From assembly GCA_027405735.1 (NCBI GenBank), contig JAPEHQ010000010.1:1426001-1490000 (forward strand): DNA of 64,000 bases. Reading direction: 5' to 3'. This DNA comes from Mucor racemosus. Its lineage: Eukaryota > Mucoromycota > Mucoromycetes > Mucorales > Mucoraceae. This document shows, one piece after another, positions 12,266 to 23,886 of the stretch (positions are counted from its first letter, which is position 1; every line of letters begins with the position of its first letter). The notes beneath the pieces are model-generated. The model saw only the letters and a list, made by a program, of their open reading frames with translations. It had not been told where the DNA came from and did no database searches. The translations under genes were made by a program, and so were the position numbers.

Positions 12266-14167
12266 TGCACATAATTGCCTGAGCTATTGTGTCCACTGAA
12301 TATGGCAAAAAAGATAACAAGATGCACATGGGCATAACAAAAGAAACTGCACACGAGCATGATGAGCTGATTATATGAGCACAAATTGGTTTGTACATGA
12401 GCATCGTGTCGGTCTCAAAATAACATTGCATTTTTTACTGAAATGCATTTTTAAATTACATATGTTTTTATTAATATAGATTATAGACAATACAATACAA
12501 TACGTTGTTGCTGATGTAGAGCCATACGTGCAAGATCCAATATATTTACGATTATCATCATTTGTAAATATGTTTATAGCTATAACGTTTACAGCAACAA
12601 TGGTTTTTGCTCGAGCATAAACTTAAATAACACTTCCTGTTAAAATTTATATGCAAGCCAAATCTAAGATTATATATGTTACTTTATCACTCATAAAATT
12701 TAAACAAATTAACCTTCTTTAAACTTACTATTTTAGTTTACGATTGCCAGCTATAGAAATATTTGTTTTCAGGTATATAGCTACGATCAAAACTATGGTT
12801 GTTAGGCAAGACATCAGTTTTTTTTTTTTTTGTATTTCTATATTATTTCAAATTTTATCACTTTTCTGGAGCATTTCGTGGGTTTGTAACCAGTTCTTGC
12901 TTTTTATTGAGTAGACATAAATATCATTGCCTTTGATTTGATCTGGTAATCAAGAAATACGTCCAACAATACAGTAGTAAATAATGATATTTGACCTTAG
13001 AATGTGGTCAAATGAAAATACCAGCCTCTAATATAACAACTGCTACCTATATTAAGAACATTAGTCCCTTATGTTAGCGTGCGTATTCAGATAAAAGAAA
13101 AATAATGCCAGCTTGATAGTCTGATATGCCTTATCAAACGGTGAATATATCGTTGAAATATAAAAACAACGCACGTAGAAAAGGATTTTTAAGGCTTTGC
13201 ATTATTTAGCGTAATTAAAACCCTGCTAAATTGCACATGTCAATCAATGTGAAAGTAGCATTACAGCGCATGAAACATAAACTAAACAAAGCAGGAAATA
13301 TCTGTTACCATAAAAACATACATTTTTCTACTAGAAAAACCGTCTGTCATATCATACGTTCATTAAAAAATTGCAAAAGCGAGCCCGTAAAAGGACGCCG
13401 TAATTGAGCGTTATAGCAAGGTTGAACGACTGAATCTCTTATCCTATCGTATATCCAATTTTTAAATAAAAAAGTATGTTTTTTTTTTACTTTTCTTATA
13501 TTTAACCACGCATGGTTTGAAAATTCAGTTTTTGTAGCGGACATTTTTGGGGCTCATTTTACCCTTACCAACACTCATGATTTTTATCAAAAAACAGAAA
13601 AATCAAATTTTGATACCAAAATCAACGTTTAAATATACAACATTGTGAGAGGAAATCGTAGCCATAGCTAATACACATTATATAAAAGCTTAATATTAAA
13701 TGTTAAGTAGTGAAAATTTGTACTTTTGCCCCAAAAACGGGTTTTTGGTTAAAGGATTTTCATGTAATATATTGCAATAAAAATGGTGGTTATTTTTTAT
13801 TGAGCAAATAGAGCACTAAATTTGGTACATGTGTATATTTTTTGTTTTTATAATTGGTAGTATAATTAACTCTAGATTTGCAAAACCAAAAAAAAAAAAT
13901 TTAAAAAATGTCAAAATTGATGATCTGGACAAGAATAATTTTGGAAATTAATATTCCGCTTATAAGCTTTGTAAGACTTAAAAATAAGAGATTTTATGAT
14001 ATTTGAGAACTTTTTCAAGAATTTACGATGTTATACCCACTTGATTTAAGCGTATTACTGTAAATATTTATACATGTTAATATTGTGTGGTAGTTTATTT
14101 GATGACAGTATAGTCTTATTTTATAATTATTGCGCTAGAATTGATCTACATTGAGTTTTAGTCTTAC

Positions 14168-14390
14168 CTCCTGTCCAATATCATAAGCATAAACATGGCC
14201 ATCACTGGAACCTATTGCCGTCGTCTTTTTACTCTCTTTATCCCAAGCCAATTTATTCAATGTTTTTTAGAGCCAACGTGAGTAGTACCTACAAATGAAT
14301 TCTTGGTATCTTCATTCAAATTCCATAAATTAAATTGACTGGTTCCATCTACTACAGTAGTATCAAACGTATCATCCGCCCGCCTTATGT
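14168..14390 (-). pseudogene. Dynein intermediate chain C-terminal WD-repeat fragment
   Basis: On the minus strand the frame reads ...QFNLWNLNEDTKNS and then, after a frame break at an A6 tract near 14260, LNKLAWDKESKK, IGSSDGHVYAYDIGQE, ending at a GTAAGAC splice donor. LWNLN(N/E)DT followed by LN+..W and GDS(D/E)G+...YD+G is the last WD repeat of cytoplasmic dynein intermediate chain. The frameshift and the lack of neighbouring exons mark it as a broken copy. It lies inside repeat unit A1, and the partner copy is at 50099-50197. Confidence 0.65.
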
Positions 14391-16176
14391 TAAATAATGT
14401 CAATCTAAAATTAGAAACATCCCATTGCCATTGTTATAAACTATGAAAAGCTTGATTTTTAAAAATACAGCAGTTAAATAAAAAACAAGGTGATACTAAT
14501 AGCATATAGTGAGTAGTATTTAACATCTAATTAAATTTGATGAAGTATGCTTTTATTAAACCCTTTTAAAAATCCGGAGGCAAACACAATACCTTGGTCT
14601 TGTAATTTCTATCTATCAAAATGTTGCGATTTCCACCACTACTACACAATGAATGCACTTTTATCAATCTTGACCTCCTCGATATACATTGAACATTAAT
14701 CTTTTACCAGTTGTGTTTTCTCTGATTCATTAATATTCAGTCATATTAAAAGATGATGATTTGTAGCATTGCCAAAAAAGAAAGAATAAATACTTTATCA
14801 AGAGCTTTCTGCATACCAAATTATGCGATTTAATCGCAATAATTGCACTTACAGTAAATATGCTTTTTGAAACTATTAATGCTAATCAGAATAATTAGAA
14901 CTTTCAGTCAAAAGTAAGTTTTGCTTTATACATTTACATTTGCGCATTATTCAAAAAATGACATTGAATTTATTATCCGTTATATTAATCAACCAACTCC
15001 ATTTTGGTTCGATACATTTGGCAACTAAAAGCCTAAATGACACTTGAGCCACCAGGTATCGCCACAAAAAAAATCTCGTAAAGGTCGACGAAGCATTACA
15101 AATTGGATAATTTTTTTGTGTTTATAGATCTGAGCTCTCTCTCACATTTATAAATACCTGCATAGACCATATCTCTACCTGTTCAATTTAACTGATATAC
15201 ATTGAACGCCAACATCGTACTTGATAAAACGCCTAGCTTTATTGCGAGTTAACACAGCTAATTTGATGCTAGTTTAGGATTAGGAGTTGAATTAGCTTAG
15301 CATGATTCAATTGCTTCAAATGTTTTGAACTGAATACGTCTTTAGTTTTGACCTATAAAAATTGATTTATTAGTAAAATCAATTAACAAGTAATCATTAT
15401 TATGGTGTACCTTTGATAGTTGGTAGTGATGTACAAGACAACATCTTGTTTTCCTCTTGACTGATAGTCATTAAACAGAAACAAATATTTTTTAGAAACT
15501 AAATAAATAAACATTAGTTTATTCATTCATTCAAATTAAGTGAATAATGCTATTATACTATGCTTTTATAATCATCAATTTTTTTGCAGGTAGATATTAT
15601 CAATTCTAAACCAAAAAAGCATTGATTATAACGTAGATGATGGAACAAAATGACCAAGTTTTGGATGCTTTTTTTATTCGAGAAAAATATTATAAGGAGC
15701 CCTACTAACATTAACAGTTAATAATTCATTTACAAATAAACAATAGGAGAAACATGTGCTTGTACCTGCTACTACAGTTGTACTTGATTTCAATTTATAA
15801 AAAATATTGGTCTTTTTGTTGTAGCTTTAATCATAAATAAAAGAGCTGAGGGAAGAGTAGAAAAGAAAAAGAAATTTGTGTGTTATAAACAGGACTTTAC
15901 AAAGGCATAAATACTTTTAGTGTTGTCAAACAGGTTGTTGTAGTTGTTCCCATTTGGTCTCCTTCAAAAGAAGAACATGGGCAGAACTCTTTCAAACCCC
16001 AAATTTCAAATTGATATATCTCGTCAATAAGACAATTCTGTTGAATTACGGTACGTAACTCACATCTGTTAAATTATTCAAATTACATTCTTTAATAATT
16101 ATATTAAAATTGATATAATACTTTAGTAAATTGACTAGAAAACCTTGATCTCATTGCTCTGCTCATCTGAGCTGAC

Positions 16177-16219
16177 TGATCTGCACAAAAGTTTTTATTC
16201 TGTCCATCTGTGCAGATCA
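16177..16219. other. Hairpin conserved in both copies of unit A
   Basis: TGATCTGCACA (16177-16187) and TGTGCAGATCA (16209-16219) are perfect 11-base inverted arms. The same pair exists at 49234-49244 and 49266-49276, while the loop sequence between them has diverged. Confidence 0.4.
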
Positions 16220-17180
16220 TTATGTCCATGGGAAGCATAGTTTAGCCGTAGTGGTAGGAGGTTTTGATGGGAATAGATTGACTAGAACCAGTTCCGACAA
16301 AGAGAAAGAAAAGTCAAGTCGATGGAATATTCTTTTATGATTGATTAGATGGAAGAATATATATTTTCTATAACGGAAAGAACCGATATAAATCTCAGGT
16401 ACAGATTTACATTTGCTCATCAAGCTCAACCTATTAAATAATAGCACATCAAATTAGACTAAATATGATATATAATATAATCACTCTGTTATATCATAAT
16501 CTATATATGATGGCATTACCGATATCCATTTCCATAATCTCAGACTTGGTTGTACCCATATTATCATTGTACAGTATTACCCAAGATTGCCGTCTATTAC
16601 ATATATCCTCATATTTTATATTGAATAAACCCCACCTTATTCCAGTAATCGACATGAAGTTTATATGCATTATTCCCCAATATTTATAATTGTTGCATCC
16701 ACAGATCTGGGTGCATTCCTTGGTTAAGATTACGACACAGTTTGATATGTTAAGTTCTACATTGCTGTGTATTATGTTATGAAGCTCCGTTTTATACAAG
16801 AATATGGAACTAGTGTGTGTCACCTAGACTTGATTGGATATATGTATATATATAAATAGACTCCTTTAAACAGGTCATATAATTAGAGAATGTGAATATA
16901 AAAGAAGATAGTTCGATCTTATAATAAAGTTCTTTAGTTTTAGTGTGCTCTTTCATTTTATAACAGTTTTCCTTTATTTTTATTAAATGATTTAGTACAT
17001 ATTTTAGCTTTGAGATTGATATAATCTCCTGGCGTAACAATAATAACATAATAACCCTAATGATCATGCCTAAATAACAACCTATTATTTAGAGCTTACG
17101 ATGAATAATGCCTTCTGTGCTCATTATTAGTATTACATAATAATCAAGCTCAGTATTTAGTCAGTATTCCAAACAGTATC

Positions 17181-17239
17181 GTTAATAAAAAATATATTAT
17201 TCTGGCAAGATTATTTCTATCGACCATTTTGACATTTCA
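17181..17239 (+). mobile_element. 3' end fragment of the 245-bp LTR family
   Basis: The block GTTAATAAAA...TATTCTGGCAAGATTATTT...TTTTGACATTTCA matches the 3' quarter of the LTRs at 44707-44951 and 50228-50455, including the terminal TTTTGACATTTCA. The 5' part is absent. Confidence 0.5.
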
Positions 17240-17274
17240 CATTATTTTATCATATTCGACTAGAAATAATAGTG

Positions 17275-17575
17275 AGCTTACTGACCTTAATAATAGGTGT
17301 AAATAGCAGGTAACCAACTTGTCATGAAAAGGTACCGAATGCATAATGACATAATGACCTATAGAAGCTGATATCGTATCTAGAATACGTGCAGTACCTA
17401 TTCCTACCTAAATCCATGTAGAATAATGGTAGCTTACTTGTTGGATCAGTAGTATTCATAGATAGCGACGAGATCGTATTTAGATTGTTTTCAATAAAAG
17501 TACGCAGTAAGCTATCGGTGCACTTTGTCAATGACTTTCTCAATCCACAGTAGTAGGTTGTAGAAGTTGCCCCTT
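17275..17575 (+). repeat. Direct repeat, copy 1 (partner 48410-48690)
   Basis: CTTACTGACCTT is followed by AATAGCAGGTAACCAACTTG, a GCATAATGAC-like block, GAAGCTGATA, TACTTGTTGGATCAGTA, TTTCAATAAAAGT and ...GTGCACTTTG..ATGACTTTCTCA. All recur in the same order and orientation at 48410-48690. This looks like a second LTR-like family, but its ends were not resolved. Confidence 0.5.
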
Positions 17576-17984
17576 GAGATTAGCGTTGCAATAAAAATGA
17601 AGTAATTTTATAATAAAAATGAAAAACAAAATAAAAATAAAAGCATTGATAAATACAATTATAGTCTTTTCACGGTTTTATTGTGATTAAAAGAAATCTG
17701 AAGAAAAAGAACAATATCTTTTTTATAAAGGATGCTACATTCATATGAACTGTAAAATAATAGAAGATATTTGTGTGTTGATGCCTATTTTACAGACGTT
17801 CAATCAGAATGTCTTTTATTCACATTCTCTTATACTGTAAGATATTTAGTTAATTTTAATATACTGATCGAGAAATCGATACTTTGTTTGGTATACTAAA
17901 ATGTTATTAGGTGGATAAGTTGATCTTTCAATATTCCTGTAATGATCTGTGATCTTGGATAAATATTATAATCAAAATGATATG

Positions 17985-18160
17985 CTAATGATATGATTTC
18001 TAATACTAGCGATCAGTGACCATTAGTTGAAGGAAGGTTGGTCTTATTTGTAATTAGATATTTATTAAGGAAAATAAATAAGGGTGTAGTAAAGAGGAAG
18101 AAAAACAAATGATTCTACAAAGAATTATGGAAACATTTTTGATTTATCGAAAGGTACATC
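17985..18160 (+). repeat. Repeat inverted relative to 51200-51345
   Basis: GATCAGTGACC, GAAGGTTGGT, CTTATTTGTAA, AGATATTTATTA and GTGTAGTAAAGAGG appear as reverse complements, in the same order, at 51200-51345. This is old, diverged mobile-element sequence with no coding potential seen. Confidence 0.45.
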
Positions 18161-18689
18161 GTATGAAATTAATCAAATAAAAAAGTAACGTTTTATTATG
18201 AGCCTATAGAGAGAGTTTATATACTAATTGGATGAGTGTATTTAAATGTGAATAATAATATAATCAGAATGAGTATTTGGATATTATTGTGTGGATATAT
18301 TGGAATCATGCTTCTATTATGATTCAATAGTAGCATGATGATAGACTCATGAAATACGACCTTGCTTGATTTGCATGTTGAACATCATGGTTTGACAGAT
18401 GTTCTAAATTGGTAATTTGGTAATTCCTAATTCTGATAGATCAAGTTTATACCAGAATATAAGCGCACTGACCTAACATTTACCAAAATTGACCTACAGT
18501 TGATTGTAAAAAATTAAACAACTAAATTGAGATATGAGGTGTTGAATTTTTGTATCCACAAGATAGATCCAAATCACAACTACTCTACATTTCTTGTTTC
18601 AGCAAAAAATATTGGTTTTTCATCGAGATAATCAAAATAATAGTTCTTACCATAGCTTGAAGCTTATCATAACGGGGTTCCAAAATCGA

Positions 18690-19390
18690 TTTGAAAAAAA
18701 TGGATGAAAAATGATTCAAAAAACAAAATCGTTTAAAGGCTCATAAACTGCAAAGTAACTTGACCTAGCCTATTAAATAGTTTTTGCATAGTTTTAAATT
18801 CTGCATCCATCTAAATAAAAATTAGACAAATATTCCACATTAAATTGTGCGTAAAATGCAATTGAAATGTTGAAGATTTTTTGAAGATATACATCACTTG
18901 TTATAAGCATATTTAAAATATAATTAATTGTGATAATGCGCAAAAAAAGTATCTATCGATTGAGCTATTACAATATCTTCTAGCCGCATTTTTCGTAGAG
19001 AAAACAAGATTTTTGTCCAATTTTTTTTTAGGTTCAGAATTTGGGATGATGGTATACAAGGGAAAAATGGAAGCTAGAAATGAAGATATCTTTTTGTACA
19101 CATTTTTGAGGATATTTCCACGAAAAATTAATATTTTGAAAAAAACTAAGTTAAGTCCGAGAGAGCTCAACAAGGTCAATGACATAAATGTAAAAAAAAA
19201 TGCTGTTTAATTTAACGAATATTTTGAAATCTATTACAAAAATGTCAAAAAAATGAAAAATAAAATAAAATTGCTTGGAACTTTTTCATATTAAAATATG
19301 TTATAGAGTGCTTTAAAACAAGTAAGTTTTATTATTAGAAAGTATTAGAATAGCTTAATGTTTTGTAGAGATATGAAGCCTCGAGTTTCT
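18690..19390 (-). repeat. Decayed unknown transposon ORF, copy 1
   Basis: Inverted relative to 43980-44640. On the minus strand it encodes broken stretches such as RGNILKNVYKKISS, IPNSEPKKKLDKNLVFSTK, IAQSID, and ISIAFYAQFNVEYLSNFY. These match the open frames at 44225-44585 and 54306-54599 at the amino-acid level. Stops and a frame break at an A tract interrupt it. No domain was recognised. Confidence 0.5.
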
Positions 19391-20258
19391 TAATTTTTAG
19401 TAGTGAAATACGCGTAAAAAATCTGAAACATTAGTACTAAAAAATTTATACCAGCTGCAAAAGATAGGATATTTTTGGATACTTGTTTTTGGATTAAAGT
19501 TGAACATCTCAGGTACATTGGCATATAATTTTTTCTCAGTGTTATTTAGTGAAAAAAAAAGTACAACAGAGATGAAAAGTGAGACCTAGTTTTTAAAGAA
19601 AAAGCATTTGATTTTACCTGTTTCTGAGTCTTTCGTGGGATATAGAATAAATCTAGGAATAGGTAGTATGATTTGACCAATTTATATCTATTTAACAATG
19701 TCTAAGGTATACCCTAAAAATCGTTTAGTATAATATTAATTATAGAAAGCGGGCACGCTCCGATTTTAAGGAATAGAAGCTTTGAAAATTAGAATTTGCA
19801 TTTTTTGTTTGAAGTTATCTGCCATGACAATCTCAGATTTTGAGCTTGAACTTTATCATGTTGAAAATTTTATACATCATATAATTGTTGTTGTTGCTTT
19901 TGGCTATTTCAATTCCCTTGATTTCAGTCTTCCTCTTCATTATCTGCATTTTATATTACCATATGACATTGGCTGATTCTTTACAGATTTGAAAATGAGG
20001 CCATAAAAATAAGTATGTGATATTGTAAAGTAAAGCGTTGCATGATAATAATAATTAAAGATCGTGTATCAAATAAAAATGTTACATCTGCGCAGGAGGA
20101 GAAGGAAAGAACAACGTGGCAGGTAATAATTATCATATATGCATAAAAGAAGCACATGCAAAAGTTACATATTTCTATGCGTAACGTTACAGGAAAATTA
20201 AGTTTATAAAAAATAGTAACAGGATTATATAAATGAAGTATATGCTTTATTGTTTTAT

Positions 20259-21398
20259 CTATTGTGGAGATGAACTAGGACTAGAACCATTGTCCACAGG
20301 AATAGATAATTTAGAATTAGTTGTTGGTTTTGGTTTAAATAATTGCTCCACTAAGTCTGTGGGAGAGGGATCATCTGTATCACTAAAGGGTGTAACTTGC
20401 CGACAGTATTGAGGCTGAATAAAATATAGTTATTATTTGTATTCATAGTACTGTGTGTATAATAATATTACCAGTGAGATTGCAGATTGAGACTTTTTGA
20501 GAATAGGCGTTTGAGGGCGAAGTGTGGCTTCGCCATTATTTATATTGCCATTACTATTGCTATTGTTATTGATATTACTATAGCTACTAGTACTTAAATG
20601 AGCCGAATCTAAATGAAATTTAAACTATTTAAAAAACTGCTAATTTGTAATTTGACAATTATTGCTCCTTACGCAGTGATCTTTCATCGAATACAGCCGA
20701 TCTTTCCTGTCTTTCAGTGATCATGGAAGGTATATCTGTAAATATTTGTTGTTTTTTCAATGGCGGACTAAATAGTAAAACGTGATTAGGGTTTACATGA
20801 GTGATATCATATATTCTTTACATTTCAAATTCTGTCGAAGAGTCTGATTTTTGATCTACTTTGATTGATAACTAATATTACCGGGACATCAATTGTTGTT
20901 CAAAAATATGCATTAAATGTTTTTTTTTTTACCTTGATTGTTGAATTAAATTTACATTCATCTAATAGATATCTTCTTGTTGTCAGACCTGAACTAGCGT
21001 ATTCCGAGAGATTGATTGTGAGACTACCAATTGGGATAGTATCTCTGCTACCACCCAATTCTTGGTAAACTTCTAATCGTAATTCACATGGACCTAAAAT
21101 ATGTTGCTTTGAGATGACTAAATGAGCCATTGTGCTTATAGGATGACCCCAAAATATACAATGATCTCTGATAGGAGCTCTAACAGCGAAAAATTTAGTT
21201 GCTTGGCAACCATAAAAATCTCGAGAAATTGATTCCATACCTCACTGTTGAGCCACTTGTATGAGTTGCATTTTTCAACTTCCATTTAACATAATATAAT
21301 CCACTGACCAAAGGTACATTAGTAAGATCTTGAATCAAAATTGTTAATTCAAAGTCTATTTTACGATCTTTTGATACAAATAAACGTGAAAAAGGCAT
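20259..21398 (-). CDS. NT-C2 domain protein (EEIG1/EHBP1 N-terminal type)
   Basis: Six exons: 21398-21241, 21179-20933, 20871-20822, 20767-20673, 20608-20472 and 20414-20259, all in phase, giving 280 residues. Residues about 1-150 form an NT-C2 domain: KIDFELTILIQDLTNVPL, YVKWKLKN, TSGSTVRAPI, HILGPCELRLEVYQE, IGSLTINLSEYASSG and LTTRRYLLDECKFNSTIK. That last block is the family hallmark. In EEIG1/FAM102 and EHBP1 relatives this C2 module acts in membrane or cytoskeletal scaffolding. The rest is Ser/Asn/Pro-rich and probably disordered (YSNINNN, TPILKKSQS). The start at 21398 (MPFSRLFVSKDRK) is preferred over the in-frame ATG at 21449 because homologues begin just before the first beta strand; this is a judgement. 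It is divergent from the phosphatase gene at 21578. Confidence 0.8.
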
Positions 21399-21577
21399 TA
21401 GATAATGATGAAAAGATGGGATACTAAACAAAGCGCGGTGAAATATCAAACTATGTACAGAAAAGAATGACTCGCTTTTGTAATAAAGTTATTGGTTGTT
21501 CCTAAGTGTTATGTATTTGTACGCATTTTTCCTTTCTTTTTCTCTCTTCTTCATTATAATTTCAAAATATACACACA
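21399..21577. promoter_or_regulatory. Short divergent promoter region
   Basis: Only 179 bases separate the two divergent start codons (NT-C2 protein to the left, Nem1-like phosphatase to the right), so promoter elements must be shared or overlapping. The right side is pyrimidine-rich (TTTCCTTTCTTTTTCTCTC). No clear TATA box was seen for either gene. Confidence 0.4.
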
Positions 21578-22617
21578 ATGTCGACTACATTTACAACGGC
21601 ATTGTCTACACCAATCACAAATACAACGGCAACAACAAATGCAAATAATTCAATACGCAAAAGAAAAACTAAATTATTCTTTACTCAAATTTATCACTAT
21701 CTTGCCATCACATTTCGTTTTATATACTCAATTATGATGCCCTCTACTAAACTATTAAAATTTAATACAGCTACATCGACAATACCAACCAAAAATATAC
21801 CCACAACAGCTTCCCAATACTATAAAAACAAGACATTAATATTAGATTTAGATGAAACACTAGTTCATTCGGTTCGACTCGGTTCTGAAGCGTCTATCAA
21901 CACAAAAGTAAATGCTTCAGTCATTCGCAAAAATATCGAAGTTCAATGTGATAAACAAAACTTAATTTATGAAGTTTACAAAAGACCACATGTAGACTTT
22001 TTTTTAAAGACAGTAAGTTACATCTTTGTACATTGATGTCATAGCAGAACAAAAGAACTCAAGATGTAATGATGAACTAGATTAGTCAATGGTATAAAGT
22101 TGTTATTTATACAGCTTCTATGGCAGAATATGCTGACCCCGTGATAGATTGGCTTGATCAGGATAATTTAATTTCACAAAGATTCTTTCGACAAGTAAGA
22201 GGATATTATTTTGACCAATGAATTTGAATGTTAACATGGCATGATCATTATTTTTTAATAGTCTTGTGTATTAAAAAATGGCAATTATTTAAAGGACCTT
22301 ACTCTAGCAGAACAGGATTTGTGCAAAGTATGTCTAGTTGATAATAGCCCAATTGCTTTTGATCTATATAAAGGTAACCTATAATTGCTATTGGATCAAA
22401 CCCAACAATATAAAGTGGGGGAGATTTATATACTTTTTTTTTGGGGAAAAAATACTAATTCTCAACTATTACAACACCAGAAAATGGCATTGCTTTACCC
22501 ACCTGGATATCAAACCCCAACGATGAAAGCTTACTGGATCTTTTACCTTTTTTAGATGCCCTTCGATTTGCTGCCGATGTAAGAAGCATATTAAGACTAC
22601 AGCATAAATCAAGATAA
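21578..22617 (+). CDS. Nem1/Dullard-type FCP1-family phosphatase
   Basis: Four exons (21578-22012, 22081-22194, 22262-22373, 22481-22617) encode 265 residues. The catalytic DxDxT motif is Asp90-Leu-Asp92-Glu-Thr94 in [49 protein letters not shown] and [18 protein letters not shown] with LLPFLDALR complete the FCP1/NIF domain. These last motifs are typical of the Nem1/CTDNEP1 (Dullard) branch, which dephosphorylates lipin/Pah1 at the nuclear envelope and ER and so controls triacylglycerol and membrane lipid synthesis. A hydrophobic stretch at about 33-55 ([20 protein letters not shown]) could be the membrane anchor. The protein is shorter than yeast Nem1 and close to animal Dullard in size. 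Exon 2 uses the acceptor at 22079-22080; the later AG at 22084-22085 would break the frame. Confidence 0.85.
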
Positions 22618-22819
22618 CTTTGGTTTTTTGAAGAATCATCGTTGAAACACAGTCAGAGAATACCTTGGATTTCCTTTTTTCTATCATTTTGGCTGTTGCG
22701 AAATTTTTTCTCCGCATTTTCTCTTTCCATCTGTAAAATCATAATAAACGAAAAAATCTTCTTGGTTTTTTTCTTCTTCTTTATTCTTACTTATAATAAA
22801 ATTATCAACATAATCACCA

Positions 22820-23801
22820 ATGTCTACCATTGCTAGAAAAGCATTTGTACCTGCTATAAAACATGTAAATTACATTGTAAAAATTCTTTAAATATATGAA
22901 ATGTTGACAATTTTTTCTTTATTTTTTATTCAGTCATGGTCAATTCAACGACCCTTATTAGCTCAGTGCAAGGCCCCCGCACAATCAGTTGCTTTAGTAA
23001 GTATTTGTTGCATCAATTTGAGAACATAAGAAGCTTATATTATTATATAGAAATCAACTAGTTTAATCCATACACGTTGGAATTCTTCTGCAGCACCTAC
23101 TAATACCACAGAATCTAAAGAACAGGGATCTAAATATTCAGCAACTACAAAGAAAATTGTCTTGGGTTTAGCAAAGGCAATGGGTTATTACTCTACAGGA
23201 TCAACTGCAATCAAGGCTAGTCATAGCTTGTATAATATTTGTGCTAAACAGATGGAATTGAATAAGGATTTTTATATTAAAGGTAAAATGAGATATAAAA
23301 CAAAGGAGACGGCTTTGACAGGGGCTTGCATAGTCTAACCCAGTTGGATCTTTTTTAGAGTGTAACTTGCCTGATAACTTTCAATCATGGTTTTCAGTTA
23401 CTCAGTTGCATGTGTGGATGTTGATGGTTCATCTTCGTGCTGAAGGTCAAGGAAAACTTTATACACAAGAATTAGTTAATCGTTTCTTTGAAGATGCTGA
23501 AGCTAGAATTAGAGATCATGGCATTTCACAACAAAAAGTCATTAATAGTTATATTAAGGATTTATTAGCACAATTTCATGGTGGTGTAGTTGCTTATGAT
23601 GAAGGCATGTGTAAAGATGATCCAGTTTTGGCTGCTGCATTATGGAGAAATTTATTCGCCATCTCATCCAACAATGCCACTGATTTAGCACTTGTTGTGC
23701 AATATATTAGACGTGAATTACAAGCATTGGAAAAATATGGTGGAGAAAACCTCAATGCCGGCATTGTGAAATTTGATAAGCCTGATGTCTCTTTTGTATA
23801 A
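22820..23801 (+). CDS. Ubiquinol-cytochrome c reductase assembly chaperone Cbp3/UQCC1
   Basis: Four exons (22820-22864, 22934-22996, 23051-23282, 23359-23801) give 260 residues. The first about 55 residues are basic, Ser/Ala-rich and acid-free (MSTIARKAFVPAIKH...), as expected for a mitochondrial presequence. The chaperone domain (about 95-245) shows FYIKECNLPDNFQSWFSVTQ, LHVWMLMVHLRAEG, ELVNRFFEDAEARIRDHGI, YIKDLLAQFHGGVVAYDEG and VLAAALWRNLF. Cbp3, with Cbp6, binds the mitoribosome exit and newly made cytochrome b during complex III assembly. It lies 202 bases after the phosphatase gene in the same orientation and converges with RPL3, with only 85 bases between the stop codons. Confidence 0.93.
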
Positions 23802-23886
23802 ATAAAAAATATGTTATGTATAAAATTAATTTTTATTTTAAATCAAAAATAATGAGATAATATTATTTTTATAAATGTGAAATTGC

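Larger units (their letters stand above)
13440..16260 (-). repeat. Large repeat unit A1 (inverted copy at 49195-51140)
   Basis: Three blocks match 49195-51140 in inverted orientation and in the same order: 15330-16260 with 49195-50090, the dynein-like exon at 14168-14390 with 50099-50197, and 13440-14150 with 50460-51140. A1 has about 900 extra bases (roughly 14420-15330) between the first two blocks. The other copy instead has a 228-bp LTR between the last two blocks. Both copies share a putative intron boundary (TTTTTRTAG then GTCAAAA), so the ancestral unit contained exons of a genuine gene. Confidence 0.75.
10190..20258. other. Repeat-rich gene desert
   Basis: About 10 kb without an intact gene. 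It holds a truncated LTR (11799 on), a GC-rich hairpin (12221-12265), a long unit inverted relative to 49195-51140 and carrying a dynein intermediate chain fragment, an LTR tail (17181-17239), stretches repeated at 48410 and 51200, and a copy of an unknown decayed transposon ORF (18690-19390). Remaining stretches (10330-11790, 12480-13430, 18160-18600, 19400-20250) show nothing recognisable. Confidence 0.6.

Noticed and set aside
19740..19770. GGGCACGCTCCGATTTT as a terminal inverted repeat of a DNA transposon
   Set aside because: No matching opposite end or target duplication at a plausible distance; kept only as a shared motif.
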